64,000 bases of DNA from Rhododendron vialii (taxonomy: Eukaryota; Streptophyta; Magnoliopsida; Ericales; Ericaceae). Positions 12,900 through 25,625 of the stretch are shown piece by piece. The notes beneath the pieces are model-generated. The model did not search any database and was not told the DNA's origin. It saw only the letters and a program-made list of their open reading frames with translations. Each line of letters starts with the position of its first letter. The stretch's first letter is position 1. The DNA lies in contig NC_080558.1 in the NCBI RefSeq assembly GCF_030253575.1, positions 320,001 through 384,000 on the forward strand. Reading direction: 5' to 3'. The translations under genes were made by a program, and so were the position numbers.

Positions 12900-14302
12900 T
12901 GCTTCTAGAGGTTTTGGCTGGAGTTTAGGGAAGAGGAAGACCAAGCCAGAATCAACAAAATGAGCCTTTCCCTTTCAAAACAATTAGCACGACGTCGTTT
13001 GTTATATCGTTCAAGGCTTAAAGGATCAGCCCAAACTCCAAACCAAGATTATAACAATTCGGCCGAGCTATTTGTAACCACAAATTTTATATATGAAATT
13101 TTTTTAAGTCTAACCCTCAAATTTTATAACAATTTTCTATATGTAACCTAACAAATATTCATGAACTTTCTAAAATATCCTTCCTTATCCAAACCTAATT
13201 TTTCCCCAAATTTTGAACTCCTCCCCGCCACCACGCCACACTTGCTTCTCTTCCTCCATAACCACCACCATGCCACACGTGCAACACCAGTTTTATTCCC
13301 AACCATTCACCACCAAAACATTTCACCAACACAACACCAACACCAACACCAACACCAACACCATAAAAGGTCGACATTCTCTCATATCTGCTCTCGTTTT
13401 CTCTGTAATTCTGCAACCGACCTTCATGCGACCACCAACAATAACCCTTCTTTTGATCCACCACTGCTAGCACGATTCCCTAACAAAAGGTTTGCACCGG
13501 ATCACATCGGACCCACCATCCCCACCTCCTTTTAACACCACCTCTTTTAACAATTTCATTGGATAAATTAGTCCTCGTTCTACTAATGAAATAAGTACTT
13601 ATTTTTGATATATTGTGAGAGAACGATATGCCTTGTAAAATAAAAAATAATTACTTAAAAATTAAAAATCTTAACGAAACGGGGTTATTGGTTAGGTAAA
13701 AACTGACCAAGCCAACGATGCTTTCAAAACTTAAACTAACAAGCCAATACTCCCAAGAGCTTTCACTTTGGTACGTGTTTGCTCTTTACCCCTTTACAGA
13801 CCCTATAGACACTCCCAATGCGTCAACCACACTCCCTATCATATCCTTTCCCATGGAAACATCCACAATCCATTCGGTGTGCTTGATAAAGATCGTCTAT
13901 TTAGATTGTGTTTTTTTAAATTTATAAGTTTAAAAGTTAGTTCGATATTTTTTTATTTTTTGTAATTTTTTATTTAGTTTTTAATTATAATTTTTAGGAT
14001 TAATCGTTCGTCTTGAACGATGTTGAAAAGTATAAATAAAAAATATAAAAATATGGACCGATATTGAAAAAATTCAAATAAGACAACACTTTAGACAAAT
14101 AAGACAGCGATTTGATACTTTTTTTAATCTTTTTTTTATCTTTTACAATTTTTTACTTTTTGAACTGTTTTCGTCCGTATCTAACAAAAAACCGAACAAA
14201 ACACACAAAACTACAAAATATATATACTATATATTTACAAGAATAGAGATTGCTCGTATCCCGCGAAATCAAAGATACGAACTTTGCCAGACCCACTTCA
14301 AG
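12861..14302. other. PFD3 promoter side and intergenic DNA
   Basis: Begins with a GA microsatellite (about 12868-12894) in the PFD3 5' UTR/promoter area. A CACCAA-type microsatellite at about 13324-13362 produces low-complexity His/Gln or Thr/Asn reading frames that are not credible genes. From 13900 to 14230 the DNA is AT-rich and featureless. Confidence 0.5.
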
Positions 14303-14587
14303 ATGCCGGCCCTCCCACCGGAGATCATCACCGACATACTGTCGAGACTACCGGTGAAACCCCTCCTCAAGTTCAGGTGCGTATCTAAACCATGGTGTGC
14401 CTTAATCGACAGCCCTTACTTCATCAAAACTCACCTTAATCGTTCAATACAAACCAAAACCAATGTTAGCCTCGTACTGTTTCACATTCACCCACTCTCG
14501 CAAAAATCACACATATACTCCATGGACTCGGACTCGATCGAGAAAACTGTTGTCCTCGATATCCCGGTCACGTCTTTTGAGCATTAT

Positions 14588-14959
14588 TGACGCAGTGGAA
14601 TTCACGAGAGATTAGTTAGCGTACTAGTCCAAACGAGATAAACAACTCGTTGCAACAAGCAAATCTTGCGCACAAGAAAGAAAGAGAGAATCTCTGAATA
14701 TTATTGATAAAAAGCTTAAAAGTTTTAATAATTGAATAATTTACACCCCTATTTATACTAGTAGGAGTTCTAACAATAAGGTAATTACTTAAAATGGAGA
14801 CCAAGCAAAACAATACTTGAAAACAAAGACTAACAAAATTAAAAAACTAATAGGAATATGCCTAAACAAGTGGCATTAAAAGGAAAATTCCTAAAACGAA
14901 TAATTCCTAGAATAAAGTTTCCATAAAATTGAAATTTCCTAAATTTTTGTCCTACATCA
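14588..14959 (-). repeat. 3' LTR of the gypsy-type relic
   Basis: 372 bp, TG...CA ends, paired with 16236-16607. Confidence 0.85.
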
Positions 14960-15687
14960 GTCTTCTTTTCTTCAAAAGAACTCGACCTCGAGTTCTCGTT
15001 GGAAATCTGTCATCTTCCATGCCAAAGAAACAGATACTTAGAATACTTCAACTCCTTTCTTAACTAGAAATAAAACTTCAAGAAAAAGTGTATTTGCAAA
15101 TATTGTTTCTCAGCATGCCTTAACTTGTTGACAAAATTCACTAGATGAATGTTGGGAACCCAATCAAATTGTTGCACTCCAAGAAAATCTACAACTAGAA
15201 CCTTATGCTGAAGTAGCTAATTCTCTAGACTTTGATTTATTATAGAGTTGGTTGGCACTCCTTTGTCAGAAAATCGGATTTCAGCAATAACCATATTTTC
15301 TTGTAGTATTGTAGTCAACTCCATTGTGGGTGATTCATCAAGCCCAAATGCACAAACCTCCAATGCAATATTTTTTTGTTCCTCCGCAACTGCATCGAAA
15401 ACAATTTCAGTATCCTCTTGCACACAAGCATCGATGTTAATTTCGTTTTGACCTTCAAGTTCAATTTTGACCTCCCACGGCTTCTACAATAATTTGTTCT
15501 GCATGACACTGTTTTGGCTTATATTTTTCCTCCAACAATTGCTCATAATTCATTGGTAAAAATCTCCATCATACATTTTTTAATTCTGTACCATGCATAA
15601 ATTCGACGCTTGCCCAATTGATCTCTTAGAATTGCATATCTAACCACCATCGTAGCGCTGATCCCGTAAACTTCACTAACAATACCT

Positions 15688-16235
15688 TCACATTTGTTCT
15701 GTTGGAATTTTTGCATACTCGAAGGAATCTTCGTTGTTTAGAATCCAATCCAAACGATCTTCAAAAAATTCAAGACCACTAAATTTTGGTAAATTATCAT
15801 AATACCTGAAATTTGGTTGTCGCTTTATCGACTTATAAGCATCATGGTTCTCGAATAGCTCGCCTTCAAATTTATTCCTACTATCGTAATGATAATAAAA
15901 ATATCCTCTGGAGACGTTATGGTGAATAGGTTGGTTACGGGCAAATCTCTCAACGTGGTTCCTATTCTGGTTAAGAGGTTGGCGATGGGCAAATCCCAAC
16001 GCGCGATCCTTCTCAACCCTTTCTGGCCTTTGGCGATTTTGTAGAGTCAACCCCTGCAGCATCTCACGGATCTCAGCGAACTGAGTGTGGGTATCCTGAC
16101 GGATTTCGATCAACTGTGCTTGTTGATCCTCCACCATCCTCCTTAGGTCAGTAAGCCCACGACCAACGTCAATGGGTGTGTCTTCTTCTGTGTTTGGTGC
16201 CATCGAACCAGGCAAAATCTTGCTCTTATACCACT
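15688..16235 (-). pseudogene. gag-like region of the gypsy-type relic (fossil)
   Basis: The reading frame resembles the N-terminal part of plant Ty3/gypsy gag: a coiled-coil-like stretch rich in Gln/Arg followed by the LPKFSG...RLDWI motif typical of this family. It is an incomplete remnant. Confidence 0.65.
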
Positions 16236-16607
16236 TGACGCAACGGAATTCACTCACGAGAGACTAGTTAGCGTACTAGTCCAAACGAGATAAACAACTC
16301 GTCGCAACGAGCAAATCTTGCACACAAGAAAGAAAGAATCTCTGAATATTATTGATAAAAAGCTTAAAAGTTTTAATAATTGAATAACTTACACCCCTAT
16401 TTATACTAGTAGGAGTCCTAAATATAAGGTAATTACTTAAAACGGAGACCAAGCAAAACAATACTTGGAAACAAAGACTAACAAAATTAAAAGACTAATA
16501 GGAATATGCCTAAACAAGTGGCGTTAAAAGGGAAATTCCTAAAACGAATAATTCCTAGAATAAAATTTCTATAAAATTGAAATTTCCTAAATTTTTGTCC
16601 TACATCA
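16236..16607 (-). repeat. 5' LTR of the gypsy-type relic
   Basis: 372 bp, TG...CA ends, paired with 14588-14959. Confidence 0.85.
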
Positions 16608-17450
16608 GTACTTACTTTTGGGGTTCCTGCAATGGCTTGATCTGTCTATCTAACCAAGCAAAAGGCATTTTCTTGTGGAAACCATCAACCAAAAAGCACT
16701 GGAAACCGTCCCCCCATTTTCCAGCAATGTGGTGAATGTTGTTTATGGATTTGGGTACGACTCCGTGACTGATGACTATAAAGTGGTTAGGGTTGTGAAG
16801 CATCACGGTGTTGCGTTTATGGACTCTGAAGTTTGGTTTATAGTTTGAAATCGAATTCGTGGAAGGAAGTTCGCGACTTTCCAGATTACCTTTCTATTGG
16901 ACAGGAACCTGGCTTATTTGCTGGTGGGGCTTTGAATTGGGTTGCTATGAATCAGTTGGGTGGTGAAAAGCCTGATGCAATTGTTTCTTTTGATCTCACG
17001 ATGGAGAGATACTGAATCGTGGCCCAACCCGAGTACAAGGACACCAATTTTCGTTTATTTGCCGAGGTGTTGGAAGGATGCCTTTGTGTACTTTGCTGTT
17101 ATGACAAGGTACGCGTTGATATTTGGGTGATGAAGGAGTATAGAGTGAAGGAATCTTGGAAAAAGTTAATGTCGATTGAGCACTCAAATGATAGAAGGTA
17201 TGCGGATGGTGTGAGGCTGCTAGCATATTCGAAGAGTGGTGGAAAGGTACTCTTCCAATATGATAGTGGTAGATGTAAGTATGACATTAAACGGGGGACG
17301 GTTTAGGAAGCCAGTATTCGTGGCACGCCAGGTTATTTTGAAGCTGATGTGTGCGTGGGTAGCCTTGTTCGACTCGAGGGCAGTGGTGGGAACGGGGAGA
17401 AGAAGCACGCGACACAAGCCAAATCTATGAAAAAGACGAACAAAGAGGTA

Positions 17451-19137
17451 AGCTAACATTATGAAATTGTGCCTTTTTTGCTATAGCTTTTTCTGAATGG
17501 TGCTTAACTTGTTCTTTCTTGCCGTCTTTGTGTTAGATGTAGTGTAATGATTCCTTAATTGACATGATCAATTATGAGATTCGCAGATCAAGTATGCGAT
17601 TTGCAGTGAAAGTGAATTTCATTAGTGTGCGTATTTGGGTTGCATAGAGTCATGTATATTGTTGAAGTCACATATACATAAATACGTTAGGATTTTACTG
17701 TTGCACTCCCCATTTTCTTTTATATTACCTGATCTTCTGTATGCTGGTTTCTGCTTCTCCTAGGGATGATTTCTTGTCAAAGGGGTTCAAGCTGGCGCTG
17801 TAAGAACGGGTAGGAGGACTAAGGTGTTGAGGTGGGTTAACAAATGGCATTTACTATCTTCTTGATAAATGCTCATTGAAGTTTGTTCGTCTTTGATTTG
17901 TCTGAATTTGGCTACTTTGTGCAATGTGTTCATGTATGGATCAACTGTAGTTACATTGACAGAGATACTACTGAATTGTTCAATTGACGTGAATGTCGTG
18001 CATCACGTGAAAGAAAAAGACTAACTTTCCTTCCTATCTTGGCCACTGTCAACTTCTCCTACCAATTAGACCCTTTTTTGTAATTATGGAGGATGGTTAT
18101 GTTTTGAATGTTATCTTATTTACATTGTGAAGTTTGGGTAGCTTATTGTGTGCATCTAATGAGCAAAAATAGCTTATAGAGGCTGAAACAATTCTAATTT
18201 AAAAAAAGGAGGGTGGGTCGAGGTGATTCTGTGACCATGCATATACCTTGCCACTTTTATCTGTTACAAATTGCACAGAATGAGGTTTACTCACACTCAT
18301 TTGACGTCTAACATTTCAAACAATTTTTTTTTTTTTTTACAGGTTTGATGCTGGAGCAATGGGAGAATAGGTGTGTTAGAGACACTGGTCAAAAGATGCA
18401 GAAACCCAAAAGTTGCTTTGATGTGGCAACTTCATTTGTGGGGAAAGTAAGTTTTTAGCGACAAGATTCGTGTTTCTTCTTATGTATTGAGAGCGAAGCT
18501 TTCTGTGATCCCAAACTGTTAGCTCTTTAAATGATGGCATGTTTCCTCAAACGAAAAAAAGATGGCTGCTTGCAGTTGCATCCAGTTCAGTATCTATTAA
18601 GTTGAATCCGAGTTGTATGGTTCAATGTTAAGCAATCGTTATTCTATTGAATGGAAGTTTGAAACAGCATGATGAGATGAAGCAATAGTGACTTCTGTGT
18701 CAGCATTCATTGTCTTTATGCTCTGTTTTTTTTGTTTTTTTAGATCTTTTACTGCTACGGAAAATTCGGTGCAACAAAATCTAAGACGAAAGATAAAGGG
18801 TAGAAGACATATTTTTCGAGTCACTGACTCCCCCTGAATGTTACATGATGGGTCTTGAAGTTGTCGCATTCTAAAGTATATGGATGAACTTGAATTTTGC
18901 ACATTGAAGTGCTGGTTTCTGCTTCTCCTAGGGAACAAACCACTAGGGGTGAAAAAACAGAAGCTGGATAAGTTATCTCCGATGATGCCTCATGGCCTCA
19001 TGGGCACATTCCCGAGCGAGTCTTTGAAAAATTTCAGCGTCAAGGCTAAGAACTAAAGATGGACAATTTTCTAACAGCCCAATGGCGTCCATTTACACAC
19101 CATGTGCGACACCGAACCACGATATGACATTCTGGTG
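17451..19137. other. 3' flank of the F-box pseudogene, no gene seen
   Basis: Moderately AT-rich sequence. A phrase near 17748-17765 (GGTTTCTGCTTCTCCTAGGG) recurs at 18911-18932, and polypyrimidine-AG sites occur, so part may be old transcribed 3' UTR of the F-box gene. No protein is recognised. Confidence 0.4.
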
Positions 19138-19461
19138 TAGGCCTGTCAATGGGCCAGATCCGATCCGGATCCGAAAATTCGAATTCGAAATTTTTTTTAC
19201 TTCAAAAATTTTAGCAAAAAAATAATAGTTTTAAAAAAATATATATATTTTCCGAAAAAAATTTAAAAAATTAAAATAAAAAAACAACTTCTTAAACATT
19301 TTTTTTTTCAAAATAAAAAATTTACTGTTATTTTAAAAAAAAATAAAGTTCGGATTCGGATTGATAACGGATTTAATCCGATCCATATTTGAATTACCAG
19401 ATTCGAATTTTCGGATCGGATTTGGATTTTTTGGTTCGAATCCGGTCCATTGACAAGCCTA
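19138..19461. mobile_element. hAT-type MITE
   Basis: A 324-bp AT-rich element with terminal inverted repeats reading TAGGCCTGTCAATGGGCC on the left and, in reverse complement, TAGGCTTGTCAATGGACC on the right. The ends are followed by GATCCGATCC/GATTCGAACC and AAAATTCGAAT motifs. The flanking octamers TTCTGGTG (19130-19137) and TTTTGGTG (19462-19469) match at 7 of 8 positions, the 8-bp duplication size of hAT elements. It has no coding capacity. Confidence 0.85.
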
Positions 19462-19781
19462 TTTTGGTGCTTTCTTTCCTGGCGCAATATCCCCCAAGCC
19501 AAACTTCAAACGCCCATCCTTTCCATAAATTGGATAAAGCTCTAAGCCATGCCTCGGAGCTCTCATAGGAAAATACACGAACGAATTCTATGTTGTTATC
19601 TTTCAATGCTGACTGGGTGATCAATGCATTCTGGATGAAGTTGCTCCCTTTCCCCCATGTCCATGTGGGACACCGAACCCATATATTCTGATGCTATATA
19701 TTCTGATGCTTCCTTTCCGTACCGTGCAGAAACCCATATGTACAGCAAACAGAAAACCAAGAACGGAATAAATTGAACTCT

Positions 19782-19783
19782 GC

Positions 19784-19855
<72 letters not shown>
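19782..19855. repeat. compound (GT)n(GA)n microsatellite
   Basis: About 10 GT units run directly into about 26 GA units. The derived Ser-Leu or Arg-Glu reading frames are not genes. Confidence 0.95.
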
Positions 19856-19859
<4 letters not shown>

Positions 19860-20023
19860 CATTTTCCTCTTTGATATTTGGCATATTTGGAATGACAAAC
19901 AAACGTCTTTTTGACCCTAATTCCAACTCAAAGTGGCCCGACCCTACTTCAGTCGCCAGCTCTATTGTGAGCAAATATTTGGAATCATACGTCTTGGTTC
20001 AGCAACATCCTTTGGGCCACAAA

Positions 20024-20400
20024 ACAGCTGTTCTTGTTGGCTGGGTTCCTCGATCCACGGGAAAACTTTGTGAAACTTTAATATAGATGGAGCTTTCAAT
20101 CCATCATTGATACAACAGGTACAAGGGGTAGTCTACGCGATCACCATAGCAGATGGCTAGGGGGCTTTCACAGCACCATTATTGCGAGCTCAACCTTGAT
20201 GGCAAAAGTTCTAGCTTTGCGTGATGGACTTCTGTTGGCAATAGCAGAGGGTGTGCGGAAATGGGAGATAGAAACTGATGCTCTAGGAGTTTTCCAGCGC
20301 ATGCAGGATAATCAAATAGCAAATCATTCCCTTGGTAATATTTTACTGGATTGCAGGTCTTATGGAGGAGCTTGAAGCGGTGTCGATCAAGCACATCTAT
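20024..20400 (+). pseudogene. RNase H-like (RVT_3) relic of a plant LINE or derived gene
   Basis: The sequence resembles the reverse-transcriptase-associated RNase H domain common in plant non-LTR elements. It starts with VGWVPRSTGK near 20036-20065, then DHHSRWLGGF (about 20140), ALRDGLLLAIAEGVRKWEIE and TDALGVFQRMQD (to about 20310). The position of the catalytic Glu in the usual AExxAL motif reads Lys (AKVLAL), while the Asp of ETDA is kept. The start of the domain is in another frame and the end runs into stops. It is inactive. Confidence 0.6.
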
Positions 20401-22235
20401 TAGGAAGTGAACCATTGTGTAGATGTATTGACAAATAATACTATATTTAGTGGCGGTTTTAGGAATTTGTAATAGGATGTTCATAAATTACCTTAACTTT
20501 ACTAGTTGGTGTATTGACCAATAGTATATGTACAAAATCTCATATATTAGTATAAATAGTGCGGACAAAAAAACGTAACCTTTATTCTAAAACAATTAAC
20601 TACGAGGCAAAATGAAAACTTAAAAATAAACACTATATTATTATTTAACAAAAATTTAAACTTTTTAAGTTTTCGGCTAACCTTTTCGAAAATATGTTGT
20701 TTGTTTGGATGACATGATGAGATATTCTATTGCAGCTTTAAAGTTGAAAGAGTATCATTCAAGTTAACCGGCTTTTGCAATGTGGTTGAATCTTTTTAAA
20801 GCTAACTAGATAAAAAAATAATAAAGTAGTTATTGTCATGAATGCGAAACTAACATATTAGACAATTGACTATGAACTAACATATTTAGACAATTGACTA
20901 TGGAGATGGGATAGAGAACGCAGATCATAATACTTAAACCACTAGATTCTTTTTTTTTCTCTTTATTTTTTTACTACTATAATTTTTTTCCATTAGGATT
21001 TTGAGTTTTGTTTGAGGTAATGTGTTAAGTATTCAAGTATGAATTATCTGAATTGATGAGCTATAATTGAGTTGTGATTAAGTATTCAATTGGTTGTTGG
21101 GTGTTCAATTATTTTTGAGTTAGATGTTCAAGATGATTAGAATTAGATATTCATTGATATTTGAATTGGGTGTTCAAAACAAGACTAGCTCATAATTTTT
21201 GCATGTATTCTAAGCAAAACAAATAATTTTGGGTGTTCATGTGACTATGGAAGGTTCCATGTACAGCCGCCTCTGGCTGTATCTACCCTTGTATTTCTAT
21301 TTGTATTGTTAATCTTCTTTATGCAGATTTGTTAGGGGTTGTATACCTCGGATTTATAAACGCTATTTAGTTTAATGCAACGTTCATTTAAAAAGAAGAA
21401 GAAGAAAGAGAATGAATGAAGACAAGGAGAAGAGATTATGGCTCAGAATGACAAACGTGTCATTCTCATGTGAAACTAGAGGGAATGTTTAGATTGAGGC
21501 CCATAAATTACGGTATTTTTCTCCTCTAGGCTAAATAACCAGGCTTAGCAAAAATGGTTCAATTTCTATTCACCCAGTCATATTCTACTCCACAGCCAAA
21601 CAACCTCTGAATAATTTTTGCAATCCGCATCAAATAGTATATTTCATCCGTCCCATTTTGTTTACTCACGTTTTCTTTTTGAACCGTTCCATATTATTTG
21701 CAAATTTTACAAAATTAGCAACCACCAAGAGTTAAAGTTTCAATTTTACCCCTTTATCTTGGCCACTGTCAAATTCTTAGTGTAGGACTATGCTTTGGAG
21801 TTTAGACCATCTATTTAAAAGACCGCATCTATGGATCCATAGCTTAGATTAGTTGATTCAGTTAAGAGTTGACGACCATTTTTATAATCAAAATTAAAGG
21901 CAATCATTTCTATTCCTTTCTAAACGTTTCATTTTTTGTTTTGTTAACGTAACTTTGAGATAACAACTTATAAGCAAAAAAGCCTTACAAAAAAAGAAGA
22001 AAAAAACACTTTTAAGCAAAAAGATGTAACAACATTGTCTAGAGCCTCTCAACATATGCATAAAATCTTTCTCATAACAAGCTACGACAAACAGGTTTAT
22101 CAAATTTTATGTAAATTAGCTTTTAAGCTCAAAAAATTCAAGAAAAAATACACCCAACGCCAAATGCATTATTATCTCAAAAGAACAACACGGAACTACT
22201 TTGCATGAACTGTACCTTTACACCTCTCCCTTCTC
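20401..22235. other. intergenic, no gene seen
   Basis: Strongly AT-rich. The stretch ending GCAACGTTCATTTAAAAAG (about 21380) looks like a polyadenylated 3' end, perhaps of the retroelement represented by the RNase H relic upstream. A Stowaway-like fragment (CATCCGTCCCATTTTGT) occurs near 21648. Confidence 0.4.
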
Positions 22236-23470
<1,235 letters not shown>

Positions 23471-23894
23471 TACGTAATGTACACGTGATTAAGGTGGTTT
23501 GCTTAGGGCATCTCTAGTGGGAGCTATTAAGAGTCACTACAACAAATTTGACATTTAATAGCACAAGTTTATAGCGTTTTTTCGGCCATGCTATCGTAAC
23601 CCAAGCTTTTACACTCCAAAACGCTATGGAAAAAAAGTCAAAAAACGCGAACAACTTTTACAGCATGTATTCTCTTCCATAGCGTCTGAGAGAGAGGAAA
23701 AGAAGGCGCTGAAACATTTCACTATCCCGCGCGATACAAGTCAAATCTATCCCCAAATCTTTACCGATTGGGTTTTTCTGGAGTTCTCCTTCTACCAAAT
23801 CAAGTGGGTTCTTCTCCTCGTTGGCAGATTTTTTCAGAACAGGTTCTGTCGCTTTCATCTTCGTCTTCGAGTAGGATAAACAAATGACTCTTGA

Positions 23895-24128
23895 TTTTGT
23901 TTCGTTCTAGGGTTTACCCCGTTTTGTGGCGAAATGAGGATTTTATGATTCATGGGCCTAGAAATAGTCTCTTGATTTCGTATCTAGGGTTTACCCCTTT
24001 TCGTGTTGAAATTCGGATTTTATGATTCATGGGCCTAGAAATCGTCTATTGATTTCGTTTCTAGGGTTCACCCCGTTTTGTGGTGAAATTTGGATTTTAT
24101 GATTCATGAGCCTAGAAATAGTTAAGAG
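23895..24128 (+). repeat. three tandem copies of a ~80-bp unit inside the CACTA element
   Basis: Units share TGATTTCGTxTCTAGGGTT, CACCCCGTTTTGTGGTGAAA-like text and ATTTTATGATTCATGGGCCT. They lie just downstream of a possible untranslated leader at the left end of the element. Confidence 0.85.
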
Positions 24129-25571
24129 TAATTTATAGATTCGGCTGTGTATGAATATCTTGCCCCGTTAGTTTCAGGAATAATCTCTTTTTTGGAGGGA
24201 ATGTTTTAGGGCTAATCTTGATGGTTTAATCTCCTAGTTTCTTCAATCCACATTCCTTACTGTAAAGCAACAGTTGGTTTGTAATGTTATTTCGTCCTTC
24301 ACTCATGTGTTGGAACTTGGAAAATGGATCACCACATGTTCTACTCTTTTGTGATTGGTTTACTTTCCAGTTCCTACTTATGTGTATTCTCCTATCAACG
24401 CTTTGGCTCATAATATCAATTTTCTCCCTTCCTTTGTTTTTCTTTCATCTCTCTTCCCCTCAGAGATGAATACAATGGAGGTTTTGAGATCTTTTAGAAT
24501 GTAGGAGGGTAGATTATTAGTGCCTACCGTATTTTCCTTCTATCTTATGTATTCTGTAGAGGGCTCAGTTCGATTAGTTTGTTTCGGCTTTCATCTATTT
24601 GTTTTTTTCATGCTTCGTTTGGCAAGATTTATAGGTATATTCCTTTAATTTCAATTTCTGTCAACTCCTGTAGAGGGTTCAGTTTGATTAATTCGATCGT
24701 TTTGACTTTGGTGTATCTATATGTTGTTGTTCTTCAAATGCTTGAAATACATTTTCTTGTTATTTTGGCTCAATCTCTTGTTTAGAAACAAGGGTAAACG
24801 CAAAGAAAGAGAATGTTAGGCTTTCTAATGCAACATGTTTTCTCTGTTCCGAAATGAAAAAAGACCTCCGTTATTTTTTATACGAAAACTAATTTGAAGT
24901 TTTGGATATGTTTTGCTACTGGGTCATAAGTCAGTAGATGACTTTGTATGTTTCATTTTTTAGTCAAGTGTTATGATTAGAGATATGAAAATGGTGCTCA
25001 AATCATTTGAATTGTTGGTGGCTTCAAAATAAGTTATCACAAAATTATGATTGCCTAATGAGTTTGTGGACAATACAAATAAAATCCTACGTACAAAACT
25101 GGTAACTTACCCCTTTCATACTTGATTTCGTAGAGAATTGTTAGAGACCTTGGGCAAATCCATAACCATAACAAGGGGCTAATCCATAACCACGGGCCTT
25201 GCCCCTGTCCAGCTCACTAGTTTAAACTTTAAAGTGGAATGATCATTGTCAATCGTCATTTACTTGGTATAGTCACAAGGTTATTGTTTGTGAGCAATGG
25301 TTGGCGGCTTGGCCTCTATGTCGGCAGCCAATACCTCAATTTTTGTTAGATTGAATTGCCCAATTAGTTGGATTATTTATCACATTATAATGACGGAAAC
25401 ATAGGTTGACACAAGTTTGTCAAGATCCTTTTTTTGGATATCATACTTCTGCATAATTATTTGGGTGCTCCATAGTGTTGATTATGGTGGTCTTATCAAA
25501 GTCTTCTCTTTGAAGTCGTATGCATGTTTTGATACGATAACTAGTTTATTCTTTTATCTAATTGGTGCACC

Positions 25572-25625
25572 ATGGCTCCTATTAAGGACGGATTGCATGA
25601 GTTCCGCCGCAAACAAAAATCAACT
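25572..25625 (+). other. possible short exon of unknown origin in the CACTA element
   Basis: An ATG in a good context (CACCATGGC) opens a short basic reading frame, MAPIKDGLHEFRRKQKST, which ends directly at a consensus donor GTAAGTGAGG. I do not recognise the protein. It could be the first exon of an element gene or part of another captured gene. Confidence 0.3.

Larger units (their letters stand above)
14588..16607 (-). mobile_element. non-autonomous Ty3/gypsy-type LTR element (fossil)
   Basis: A 2020-bp relic on the minus strand inside the F-box pseudogene. Two 372-bp LTRs (14588-14959 and 16236-16607) start TG and end CA in plus-strand reading and are about 95% identical by eye, which suggests an age of a few million years. 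A primer-binding site of the initiator-Met type lies next to the 5' LTR (near 16220-16235) and a purine-rich tract borders the 3' LTR (about 14960-14972 on the opposite strand). The internal part holds a gag-like region and no recognisable pol. It is broken and non-coding for mobility functions. No clear 5-bp target duplication is visible. Confidence 0.85.
14303..17450 (+). pseudogene. F-box protein (CPR1/CPR30-like, FBA type), split by an LTR-element relic
   Basis: F-box proteins of this kind are substrate receptors of SCF ubiquitin ligases. The 5' part (14303-14587) starts at a good ATG and encodes a clear F-box, LPPEIITDILSRLPVKPLL followed by KFRCVSKPWCALI. A 2.0-kb retroelement relic then interrupts it. 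The 3' part resumes at about 16608 with GSCNGLICLSN and FLWKPSTKKHW, typical of the F-box-associated domain. It continues with YGFGYDSVTDDYKVVRV (about 16740), SLKSNSWKEVRDFP and CVGSLVRLEG (about 17370). Apart from the insertion, the 3' part has a stop after PAMW with a frame change near 16730, another frame change near 16835, and stops near 17013 and 17306. It is therefore a dead host gene; the multiple lesions suggest decay was not caused by the insertion alone. Confidence 0.85.

Noticed and set aside
13161-13535. Open frames rich in His/Gln or Thr/Asn
   Set aside because: They derive from a CACCAA-type microsatellite; three overlapping frames are open for the same reason.
19596-19974. Long Ser-Leu and Arg-Glu reading frames on both strands
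   Set aside because: They are translations of the (GT)n(GA)n microsatellite and its AT-rich surroundings, without any family resemblance.
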